A DNA stretch of 6,970 bases from Thermoplasmata archaeon (GTDB taxonomy: Archaea > Thermoplasmatota > Penumbrarchaeia > Penumbrarchaeales > EX4484-36): positions 1 to 6,970 of the forward strand of contig JAGHBW010000224.1 in NCBI GenBank assembly GCA_021160765.1. Direction: 5' to 3'. Under the pieces are notes generated by a model, which made no database searches, was not told the DNA's origin, and was given only the letters and a program-made list of their open reading frames with translations. Positions 1 to 4,618 of this stretch are shown piece after piece (the first letter of the stretch is position 1; the number at the start of each line of letters is the position of its first letter). A program made the translations under genes and the position numbers.

Positions 1-191
1 CCAAGGTAGTGATCCCCGTGCATGTGGGATATCAAGACATCTTCAATATCACCTGGCGGAATCCCGAGATACTTCAGACCAATCGGGGAGGTAGGGGATG
101 GGTCAAGGAGTATTCTATCATTAACAAGGACTGAAGAGAACATCCTCCCCGGGGAGAAGGCAGAACCCGAACCGAGAAACCTTAGAATCAT
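1..191 (-). CDS. MBL-fold metallo-hydrolase, N-terminal part (runs off left edge)
   Basis: The reverse strand from an ATG at 191-189 reads MILRFLGSGSAF, then a strand and turn VLVNDRILLDP, and near the edge ISHMHGDHYLG. This is the N-terminal beta-sandwich entry and the HxHxDH metal-binding motif (about residues 56-61) of the metallo-beta-lactamase superfamily. Members usually bind two zinc ions and hydrolyse phosphodiester, ester or thioester bonds. The FLGSGSAF opening is common in RNase Z-like and arylsulfatase-like single-domain hydrolases, so the substrate cannot be named. Only 63 codons are present, with no stop before the edge. An in-frame ATG 15 codons upstream (236-234) is open, but the core fold begins at the 191 ATG. 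That ATG also has a TATA-like element about 27 bases upstream, which would fit a leaderless mRNA. The gene follows the ferritin remnant in the same direction across 88 bases containing a T-run, so it is probably a separate unit. Confidence 0.85.
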   Translation of the reverse strand, partial: MILRFLGSGSAFSPGRMFSSVLVNDRILLDPSPTSPIGLKYLGIPPGDIEDVLISHMHGDHYL

Positions 192-214
192 ACGGTTAGA
201 AATAGGGTGAGGAT

Positions 215-229
215 AGATATTACTTGCGG
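215..229 (-). promoter_or_regulatory. Possible archaeal promoter (BRE/TATA) for the MBL-fold gene
   Basis: On the reverse strand, CCGCAAG (229-223) precedes TAATATCT (222-215). The TATA-like box is centred about 27 bases before the ATG at 191, which is archaeal promoter spacing for a transcript starting at or next to the start codon. No Shine-Dalgarno sequence precedes that ATG, which agrees with a leaderless mRNA. The call rests on position and base composition only. Confidence 0.4.
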
Positions 230-249
230 GACCCATACCGAGATTTTTC

Positions 250-256
250 AAAAAAA
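250..256 (-). terminator. T-run terminator downstream of the ferritin-like remnant
   Basis: On the reverse strand a run of seven T (256-250), set in a TCTTTTTTTG context, lies 23 bases after the TAA of the ferritin-like remnant (282-280). Archaeal RNA polymerase commonly terminates at T-rich tracts without a required hairpin, so this is a reasonable end for the rubredoxin-fprA-ferritin transcript. No strong stem was seen next to it. Confidence 0.5.
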
Positions 257-279
257 GAGAACCACCCCACGCCTGCCAG

Positions 280-548
280 TTATTCCAGAATACCTGAGAA
301 GAAGTCGTGGTGTTCCTCTTCATCTTCTAAGATCTTCCTGAAGAGCCTTGCAGTTACTACTGCCGACGAATATCGGATCCGGTTTTGTGGTGGGGACCTC
401 TCCAAGGTAAACAAGCCTCTCTGCGATCTCCTCAGCGTGCTTCGTCTCTTCTATGGCTATTGTACCAGATGGAAAACTGAAGCTCCCTTGCCACGGCCTT
501 ATTCAGGAGTTCCATCAACTCTCCAGATGCGATTCTAATCGCCTTCTC
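280..548 (-). pseudogene. Ferritin-like (bacterioferritin/Dps-like diiron) protein, degraded remnant in three frames
   Basis: Three pieces of one ferritin-like four-helix protein lie in order on the reverse strand but in different frames. Piece A (in frame from 548, possible TTG/ATG start at 518/515 behind GGAG) reads MELLNKAVARELQFSIWYN, a helix A with its iron-ligand Glu, and soon meets TGA at 434-432. Piece B (457-362) reads AIEETKHAEEIAERL...YLGEVPTTKP...FVG, helix B with its ExxH ligand motif. Piece C (363-280) reads AVVTARLFRK followed by ILEDEEEHHDFFSGILE and TAA, helix D with its Glu/His ligands. Known relatives run about 150-170 residues. Here roughly 25-35 residues are missing between A and B (end of helix A, start of B) and a similar number between B and C (helix C with its Glu ligand). 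No single frame could give a folded diiron protein. The remnant follows fprA directly, in line with an oxidative-stress operon. The family call is strong from the PTTKP and EEEHHDFF motifs; the exact subfamily is not certain. An assembly fault is an alternative explanation. Confidence 0.8.
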
Positions 549-1739
549 TCACATTTTCTCCAATCCTTCATGTCTCTTCGCAATCTCATCTGCAAGGGCC
601 TCCACCCTCTTAAGATCCTCCTCCCCGGGAAGGCCCTTAACCATTATTGTGCCTAAAACCTCCACTTTGAGGAAGTTCAGGGCGTTCTTTACTATCTCTT
701 CTGTCCTTCCCCCCCATCCAAATGAGCCCATAAGGGCGAAATACCTTACTTTCGGCCTCAGAATGTTGGTAAGGTAGGCTGCGTTCAGCGCTGCTGGGTG
801 AGGACCAGCGAGGACTGTGGGTGTGGCGAGGACAACAGTTGCAGCGTCAACCAGGTCCATGGCGTATTCCCCTATGTCCATCCTCATAAGGTCATACTGC
901 TTGACCCCCACTCCCTTTCTTATCAGTGCATCCACAAGGTGCTCTGCCATAACCCTGGTGCTGTCGTGCATTGAGATATAAGCCACTACAGCCAGGTTCT
1001 TCGGCTCATCTGCTATCCACTCGCTATAGGCGTCCAGTATGGTTTTAGGCTCTCTGTATATTGGCCCGTGGCTCGGTGCGATGATGTTTATCTCAAGATT
1101 CTCCAGTTTTGCGATGTGCTTCTTTATGAAGTTCCTGAAGGGCATCATTATCTCAGCGTAATACCTCTTCGCTCCTGACAGGGCAAGATAGTCCCCCCTG
1201 GCGTAGAGATTGCTGGTAGCCAGGTGGGATCCGAAGAAGTCGCAGGTGAAGAGGATTCCATCCTCCTCAAGGTAGGTGACCATTGTCTCAGGCCAATGGA
1301 CCCAGGGGGTTAGAAGAAACTTAAGCCTTCTGCCGCCCAGGTCAACTACCTCACCATCAGAGACAACTCTGAACCTCTCCTCTGGGAGATGAAGGTGGTC
1401 AATAAGCATCCCTTTGCACTTTGCATTGGTCATAACCTTTGCTTCAGGATACCTCTCAAGGACATCAGGGATGGAACCAGAGTGATCCTGTTCTGCATGG
1501 TTGGAGACAATGTAATCAATACTTTCTACCTTCAGCTCTTCCAGGTCCCTGAACAATTCATCTTTTTTTGTTGGGTCTACAGTGTCTATGAGAACAGTAA
1601 TCCTCTCCCCCTTCACCAGGTAAGCGTTGTAGCTGGTACCCTCGGGGAGGGGGATCAGCTCGTCAAAGTACCTCCTGTCCCAGTCAATGGCACTCAGGGA
1701 GAACACACCTTTAACGATCTCTCTAGCCACCATATTCAT
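549..1739 (-). CDS. fprA: FprA-type flavodiiron protein (O2/NO reductase)
   Basis: This 396-residue protein is full length for a two-domain class A flavodiiron protein. Residues 1-245 form a metallo-beta-lactamase-like domain with a complete diiron ligand set: H81, E83, D85, H86 (in SNHAEQDHSG), H148 (in TPWVHWPET), D167 (in FTCDFFGSH) and H224 (in APSHGPIY). Residues 248-390 form a flavodoxin domain with the FMN phosphate loop YISMHDSTRVMAEHL, the TPTVLAGPHP loop and the GSFGWGG loop. Known family members reduce O2 to water or NO to N2O in the cytoplasm, with electrons usually delivered by rubredoxin. The ATG at 1739 overlaps the expected TGA of rubredoxin (ATGA), with AGGTG just upstream. 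A second ATG at 1733 is an alternative start better spaced from that AGGTG. The gene appears wholly intact, unlike both its neighbours, so it must use another electron donor if the rubredoxin lesion is real. Confidence 0.95.
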   Translation of the reverse strand: MNMVAREIVKGVFSLSAIDWDRRYFDELIPLPEGTSYNAYLVKGERITVLIDTVDPTKKDELFRDLEELKVESIDYIVSNHAEQDHSGSIPDVLERYPEAKVMTNAKCKGMLIDHLHLPEERFRVVSDGEVVDLGGRRLKFLLTPWVHWPETMVTYLEEDGILFTCDFFGSHLATSNLYARGDYLALSGAKRYYAEIMMPFRNFIKKHIAKLENLEINIIAPSHGPIYREPKTILDAYSEWIADEPKNLAVVAYISMHDSTRVMAEHLVDALIRKGVGVKQYDLMRMDIGEYAMDLVDAATVVLATPTVLAGPHPAALNAAYLTNILRPKVRYFALMGSFGWGGRTEEIVKNALNFLKVEVLGTIMVKGLPGEEDLKRVEALADEIAKRHEGLEKM

Positions 1740-1893
1740 CCCACCTGCTCAAACATGTCTTTACCTGCACCACAGATGGGGCACGCCACTCATCCGGAAG
1801 TTGATCAAATGGCGTGCCAGGCTCCACCCCCGAGTCGGGGTCTCCAGCCTCAGGGTCGTACACGTAGCCACATATCTTACATACGTACTTCAT
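1736..1893 (-). pseudogene. Rubredoxin with a single-base frameshift (second Cys pair lost)
   Basis: From ATG 1893-1891 the reverse strand reads MKYVCKICGYVYDPEAGDPD and continues to PDEW, a textbook rubredoxin with the first iron ligands C5 and C8. At about 1780-1788 the frame slips. The actual frame continues RAPSVVQVKTCLSRWDEYGG to a TAG at 1725-1723. The adjacent frame carries the expected CPICGAGKDMFEQVG and ends at TGA 1738-1736. Restoring one base in TGG-CG-TGCCCC gives a normal 52-residue rubredoxin whose stop overlaps the fprA ATG as ATGA. As written, the product has only two of the four Cys that bind the single iron, plus an unrelated Cys47. Rubredoxins are small cytoplasmic electron carriers and the standard donor to flavodiiron proteins, so placement directly before fprA fits. 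The start has a strong ribosome site (AGGTGAT, 1903-1897). A sequencing error or a true null allele are both possible. Confidence 0.88.
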
Positions 1894-1894
1894 T

Positions 1895-1950
1895 TCATCA
1901 CCTTATAGGGGTTAACCCAATAAAAAGAAAAGTGACGCCCCTTTAAACCC
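1895..1950 (-). promoter_or_regulatory. Promoter and ribosome site for the rubredoxin-fprA transcript, with a palindrome
   Basis: On the reverse strand, AAGGTGAT (1904-1897) closely matches the archaeal anti-Shine-Dalgarno complement and sits three bases before the rubredoxin ATG. Two TATA candidates lie upstream. TTTAAA (1947-1942), with the purine-rich GGGAAAGG before it, would place the RNA start near 1919 and keep the ribosome site in the leader. CTTTTTATT (1927-1919) would start the RNA too close to the ATG to include it. The first is therefore preferred. A perfect 10-bp palindrome, GGGTTAACCC (1909-1918), lies at the predicted RNA start and could be an operator. Confidence 0.45.
1909..1918. 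promoter_or_regulatory. Palindrome GGGTTAACCC, candidate operator
   Basis: This is a perfect 10-bp inverted repeat between the candidate TATA boxes and the ribosome site of the rubredoxin-fprA transcript. Its position overlaps or abuts the predicted RNA start, where an archaeal repressor would block polymerase. No second copy was noticed in the window, and the regulator is unknown. A 10-bp palindrome can also occur by chance. Confidence 0.3.
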
Positions 1951-1984
1951 TTTCCCCAAAAAAAGATTCAGGGGAAGGTTTTTT
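1950..1984 (+). other. Short hairpin followed by six T upstream of sfsA
   Basis: CTTTCCCC (1950-1957) can pair with GGGGAAGG (1971-1978) through eight pairs including one G-T, around a 13-base A-rich loop, and TTTTTT (1979-1984) follows directly. The shape resembles an intrinsic terminator or attenuator reading toward sfsA. No plus-strand gene in the window would need to end here, so it may be a leader element. It could also be chance, with the T-run serving as a weak TATA-like element about 27 bases before the sfsA ATG. Confidence 0.25.
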
Positions 1985-2010
1985 CTCTTCTCTCCCCCTC
2001 CCCTCACCCC

Positions 2011-2724
2011 ATGAAAAAGGTTTTGGAGCTCCCCGGGGAGCTGATTGGAAGGTTTGTTTCAAGGCCCAATCGCTTCCTCGCGACAGTTGAGCTTGATGGA
2101 GGAAAGGTTGTTGAGGTCCACGTTCACGATCCTGGAAGGCTTAAAGAGATCCTCCGTCCCAACTCCAGGGTTCTTCTCAAAAGGGCTGATAAAGAGGGTA
2201 GGCGGACAAAGTACGACCTATTAGCAGGAGAAGTTGATGGCATCTGGGTCTTCGTTCACTCTGGCTATCACAGAGACATCTCAACGTACCTACTTCAGAA
2301 GGGTGTTGTAGATGGTATTGGCAGGCCCAGTACGCTGCACCCGGAGTACAGATACGGTAAGAGCAGGATGGACTTTATGCTGGAGGTGGGTGGGGAGATG
2401 ATGCTGGTGGAGGTTAAAGGCTGTACGCTTTCTAGAAGTGGTGTAGCCCTCTTCCCTGATGCGCCGACGGTGAGAGGGAGAAGGCACCTGGAGGAACTGA
2501 TCAGGGCAGTTAAGGAAGGGATGAGAGCTGCTGTGATCTTTCTAACCTTCCGCCCAGACTCCACATGCTTCCTCCCAAATGGGGAGACGGACCCGGATTT
2601 TGAAAGGACCTTCTGGAGGGCGGTTGATGTGGGTGTTGAGGTTTACCCCATTCTCCTATCCTACGACGGGTGGTGGATAAACCACCTTGGCTCCCTACCC
2701 ATCTGCACTACCCCATCTGGATAG
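2011..2724 (+). CDS. sfsA: SfsA family protein (OB-fold plus PD-(D/E)XK-like nuclease fold)
   Basis: The 237-residue length is normal for SfsA, the protein first named for sugar fermentation stimulation in E. coli and now often annotated as a DNA/RNA nuclease. Residues about 10-80 form the OB-like part, with RFLATVEL and HVHDPGRLKEIL (the usual form is an N/H-x-GRL motif). Residues about 110-215 hold the nuclease-like core: SRMDF (D121), VEVKGCTL (E134 and K136), then the family signature FPDAPTVRGRRHLEEL (149-163). All candidate catalytic acids and the Lys are kept. Its cellular job is unsettled, and binding or cleavage of nucleic acid is only inferred from the fold. No Shine-Dalgarno sequence precedes the ATG; the upstream 30 bases are nearly all pyrimidine, so initiation may be leaderless. 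The 3' end overlaps the 3' end of the convergent pdhB by 17 bases. No functional link to either neighbouring operon is evident. Confidence 0.92.
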   Translation: MKKVLELPGELIGRFVSRPNRFLATVELDGGKVVEVHVHDPGRLKEILRPNSRVLLKRADKEGRRTKYDLLAGEVDGIWVFVHSGYHRDISTYLLQKGVVDGIGRPSTLHPEYRYGKSRMDFMLEVGGEMMLVEVKGCTLSRSGVALFPDAPTVRGRRHLEELIRAVKEGMRAAVIFLTFRPDSTCFLPNGETDPDFERTFWRAVDVGVEVYPILLSYDGWWINHLGSLPICTTPSG

Positions 2725-3844
2725 CCGCCTGCCTGAGCTCTCCCCTCTCAAACCTGTGGGGATCGTAGAAGTCCAGGGGTGCGGCAGTCTTGCCCTCAAC
2801 AATAAGTTCAGCCAGAGACCTTGTGGCTATGGGGGAGAACATGAAACCGTGTCCGCTGAAACCAGTTATCACGTAGTAGCCTTCTGTCACCTCTCCTATT
2901 ACGGGATTCTTGTCCGGGGTCTTCGCATAGAACCCCGCCCACTGCCTGATAACGTGAACGTATTTTAAGGCGGGGATGAGGTGTGTGAAGTGTCTGCTCA
3001 CTTGAATGGCGTATTCAAGAGTGGGGGTCATATCAAATGTTGGCCCCTCCTCAAGGGCAACCCCACCTATAACTCCACCATCCGCAATATCCTGGGTCAG
3101 GTAAGCACCCCCGTGGGTGAAGGAGACAACCATGGGGTTTATCTGGCCTCTTTTGATCGGCTCTGTCTTTATAGCCTGGTGCTTGTAAGGCTCAACGTGG
3201 GACCTCACCCCGACCATGCTGTCAAGAACCTTGGCCCACCCGCCGGCTGCGTTGATCAGAATGTCAGCGGTGAAATCCCCTCTTGGGGTTTTGACCACCC
3301 AGCCCTTTTCCCCCTTCACAACACCCTCCACAGGGGTATATTCGTGGATCTTCACTCCAAGGCGAAGGGAGGCCTTCCTGTATCCCTGAAGTACCAGGAA
3401 AGGGTTTGCCTTCCCATCTTCAGGGTTGAATGCAGCGGCAAGAACGTCGGATGTGTTAAGTGGGGGAACGATCTCCTTTGCCTCCTCGGGTGAGATGATC
3501 CTTGATGGAACTGAAAGGGAGTTCTGAAGTGAAACGTTTCTCTTGAACTCCTCCACCTCCTCCTCTGTGTGCAGGAGAAACATGTACCCCGTCTGGGTAT
3601 ACTCTGTGGGATGGTCAAGCTCCTCCTCAAGCACCTTCCACATCTTTATGCTCTCTCTCATCATCCAGATGTTGGTCTCATCCCCGAAGGACTCTCTTAT
3701 CCCCGTTCCTGTTCTGAAGGTAGCCCCATATCCCGTAAACCTCTTCTCCAGGACTGTTATGTCCTCCGCACCCAGGCGCGCTAGATGATACGCAGTAGCC
3801 AGACCCATAATCCCGCCGCCTACAATGACTATCCTGTCCTTCAT
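2708..3844 (-). CDS. pdhB: Dye-linked L-proline dehydrogenase-type complex, beta subunit (FAD amine oxidoreductase)
   Basis: The 378-residue protein belongs to the DAO/glycine oxidase-sarcosine oxidase fold. A dinucleotide-binding motif GGGIMG (residues 9-14) with the acidic strand end VLEK (E33) binds the FAD ADP part. The C-terminal TGFSGHGFMFSP (327-338) closes the flavin site. Blocks such as PYKHQAI, RQWAGFYAKTPD and the terminal YDPHRFERGEL...AALQMG-like end (here AAIQMG) closely resemble, from memory, the beta subunit of Pyrococcus and Thermococcus L-proline dehydrogenase. In that complex beta oxidises L-proline to pyrroline-5-carboxylate. Sarcosine or another secondary amine remains possible. 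There is no signal peptide, so a cytoplasmic location is expected. It is the last gene of the operon; its ATG overlaps the pdhX stop (ATGA), behind a strong GGAGGTG encoded by the last pdhX codons. Its TAG lies within the end of convergent sfsA, and no separate terminator was seen. Confidence 0.88.
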   Translation of the reverse strand: MKDRIVIVGGGIMGLATAYHLARLGAEDITVLEKRFTGYGATFRTGTGIRESFGDETNIWMMRESIKMWKVLEEELDHPTEYTQTGYMFLLHTEEEVEEFKRNVSLQNSLSVPSRIISPEEAKEIVPPLNTSDVLAAAFNPEDGKANPFLVLQGYRKASLRLGVKIHEYTPVEGVVKGEKGWVVKTPRGDFTADILINAAGGWAKVLDSMVGVRSHVEPYKHQAIKTEPIKRGQINPMVVSFTHGGAYLTQDIADGGVIGGVALEEGPTFDMTPTLEYAIQVSRHFTHLIPALKYVHVIRQWAGFYAKTPDKNPVIGEVTEGYYVITGFSGHGFMFSPIATRSLAELIVEGKTAAPLDFYDPHRFERGELRQAAIQMG

Positions 3845-4122
3845 TCCTCCACCTCCTCTCCAGCAAATACCCCCATCCTAACAGGCTTAACCGGATGTCT
3901 CGCCGTTGGAGCAGGGACCTCCTCTATGGGCTTTCCCGTCTTTCTCGCTATTATTGACTGGACAAGGGGTATGCACGTTCTCCCCTGACATGGACCCATG
4001 CCTATCCTGGTAAGCCTCTTGATTACCTCAATGTCGGTGATCCCCTGGTCTATCAGCTCCTCTATCTGCTTCTGGGTCACATCATTGCACCTGCAGATGA
4101 TTATCGGCTCCTCCTCACTCAT
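3841..4122 (-). CDS. pdhX: BFD-like [2Fe-2S] protein, delta subunit of the proline dehydrogenase complex
   Basis: This small 93-residue protein has the Fer2_BFD ligand pattern: C10-x-C12 (ICRCNDVT), then C45-x4-C50 (GMGPCQGRTC) after a helical segment. It is expected to hold one 2Fe-2S cluster. In many amino acid and opine dehydrogenases or HcnB-type proteins this domain is fused to the C-terminus of the flavoprotein. Here it is a free subunit, as described for pdhX in Thermococcus profundus. A proline-rich linker (PAPTARHPVKPVR) leads to an acidic tail (GEEVEE) that may touch partner subunits. The ATG lies 8 bases inside the end of pdhF and is preceded by GGAGGTGA (4136-4129). The role as electron relay between flavin sites is inferred from the family and the gene order. 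Confidence 0.9.
   Translation of the reverse strand: MSEEEPIIICRCNDVTQKQIEELIDQGITDIEVIKRLTRIGMGPCQGRTCIPLVQSIIARKTGKPIEEVPAPTARHPVKPVRMGVFAGEEVEE
3846..3856 (-). promoter_or_regulatory. Ribosome site for pdhB, encoded within the pdhX 3' end
   Basis: On the reverse strand GGAGGTG (3856-3850), followed by GAGGA, precedes the pdhB ATG by five bases. The same bases encode the acidic EEVEE tail of the pdhX product. This settles the pdhB start and supports translational coupling through the ATGA overlap. Confidence 0.75.
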
Positions 4123-4618
4123 CCTCCCTCACCTCCACTGCTCTGACCTCCATTCCCAGCTCTCTGTCCATCTCCACGGTTATAACTGCTGTGTCCCCCC
4201 TGCTCATCTCCCTGCTCATGACCATCCTGACCGTTCCCTCACCCACAACCTCTCCTTTCCTGTTCAGCAGTTTCACTGTGTCCCCCCTCTTCGGAAGGGG
4301 TAGGTACTCATAGGGCATAGTAACCCTGGCCTTGTCACCCACGTAGTGAACCATGAAGAAGGCCAGTCCAGGACATATCTGCACGCAGAGAGAACACCCT
4401 ATGCATTTATCGTAATTGACCTGAGGAGGGTCATTCACCTTATCCATCTTAATTGCACCTGTTGGGCAGATCTCCCTGCAGGGGGTGCAGGGTATCCTCT
4501 GCGGGCATTCTGGTATCGCCACAGGCCTCTTCTCCAGTCTCTCCTCATCTGGAAGTGGGTGAACCTTTGCCAACTCCTCCAGAGTGATATATCCCCTGCT
4601 GAGCCACTCCTCACTCAT
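4115..4618 (-). CDS. pdhF: 4Fe-4S ferredoxin-like protein, gamma subunit of the proline dehydrogenase complex
   Basis: The protein has 167 residues. The N-terminal half has two cysteine groups: C38-x5-C44-x2-C47-x3-C51-P, and the canonical C72-x2-C75-x2-C78-x3-C82-P. These suggest two 4Fe-4S clusters, the first with an altered spacing of its first ligand. The N-terminal 35 residues, rich in Glu and Pro, are outside the ferredoxin fold. The C-terminal 60 residues (about 105-165) contain no Cys and look all-beta (GDTVKLLNRKGEVVGEGTV, then TAVITVEM), a small barrel of unknown role that could dock onto the flavoprotein subunits. The length and position between pdhA and pdhX match the gamma subunit of the T. 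profundus PDH complex. The ATG overlaps the pdhA stop as ATGA, with AAGGTG (4629-4624) inside the last pdhA codons. An electron-carrying role is inferred; no membrane segment or signal peptide is present. Confidence 0.88.
   Translation of the reverse strand: MSEEWLSRGYITLEELAKVHPLPDEERLEKRPVAIPECPQRIPCTPCREICPTGAIKMDKVNDPPQVNYDKCIGCSLCVQICPGLAFFMVHYVGDKARVTMPYEYLPLPKRGDTVKLLNRKGEVVGEGTVRMVMSREMSRGDTAVITVEMDRELGMEVRAVEVREDE
4123..4136 (-). promoter_or_regulatory. Ribosome site for pdhX, encoded within the pdhF 3' end
   Basis: On the reverse strand GGAGGTGA (4136-4129) is a full match to the archaeal consensus and precedes the pdhX ATG by six bases. It lies inside the last codons of pdhF (VREDE) and supports the chosen start despite the 8-base overlap of the two genes. 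Confidence 0.75.

Noticed and set aside
189..236. Upstream ATG at 236 as start of the MBL-fold gene
   Set aside because: It would add 15 residues (MGPASNIYPHPISNR) not expected in the fold. The TATA-like box fits the ATG at 191 better. It is not fully excluded.
550..552. GTG overlapping the fprA stop as the start of the ferritin-like gene
   Set aside because: That frame meets TAG after five codons (GTG AGA GAA GGC GAT TAG), so it cannot start helix A, which lies in another frame.
224..656. Plus-strand open frames over the left region
   Set aside because: They are antisense to the ferritin-like remnant and the end of fprA. Their translations show no family features, while the minus strand gives clear helix motifs.
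1778..1790. Programmed -1 frameshift in rubredoxin
   Set aside because: No slippery heptamer is present, and a slip at the C-run would still lose the first Cys of the second pair, giving a defective iron site.
1389..1946. Plus-strand open frame of 185 codons antisense to rubredoxin and fprA
   Set aside because: No motifs are present, and the minus strand encodes rubredoxin and flavodiiron sequence with intact family signatures.
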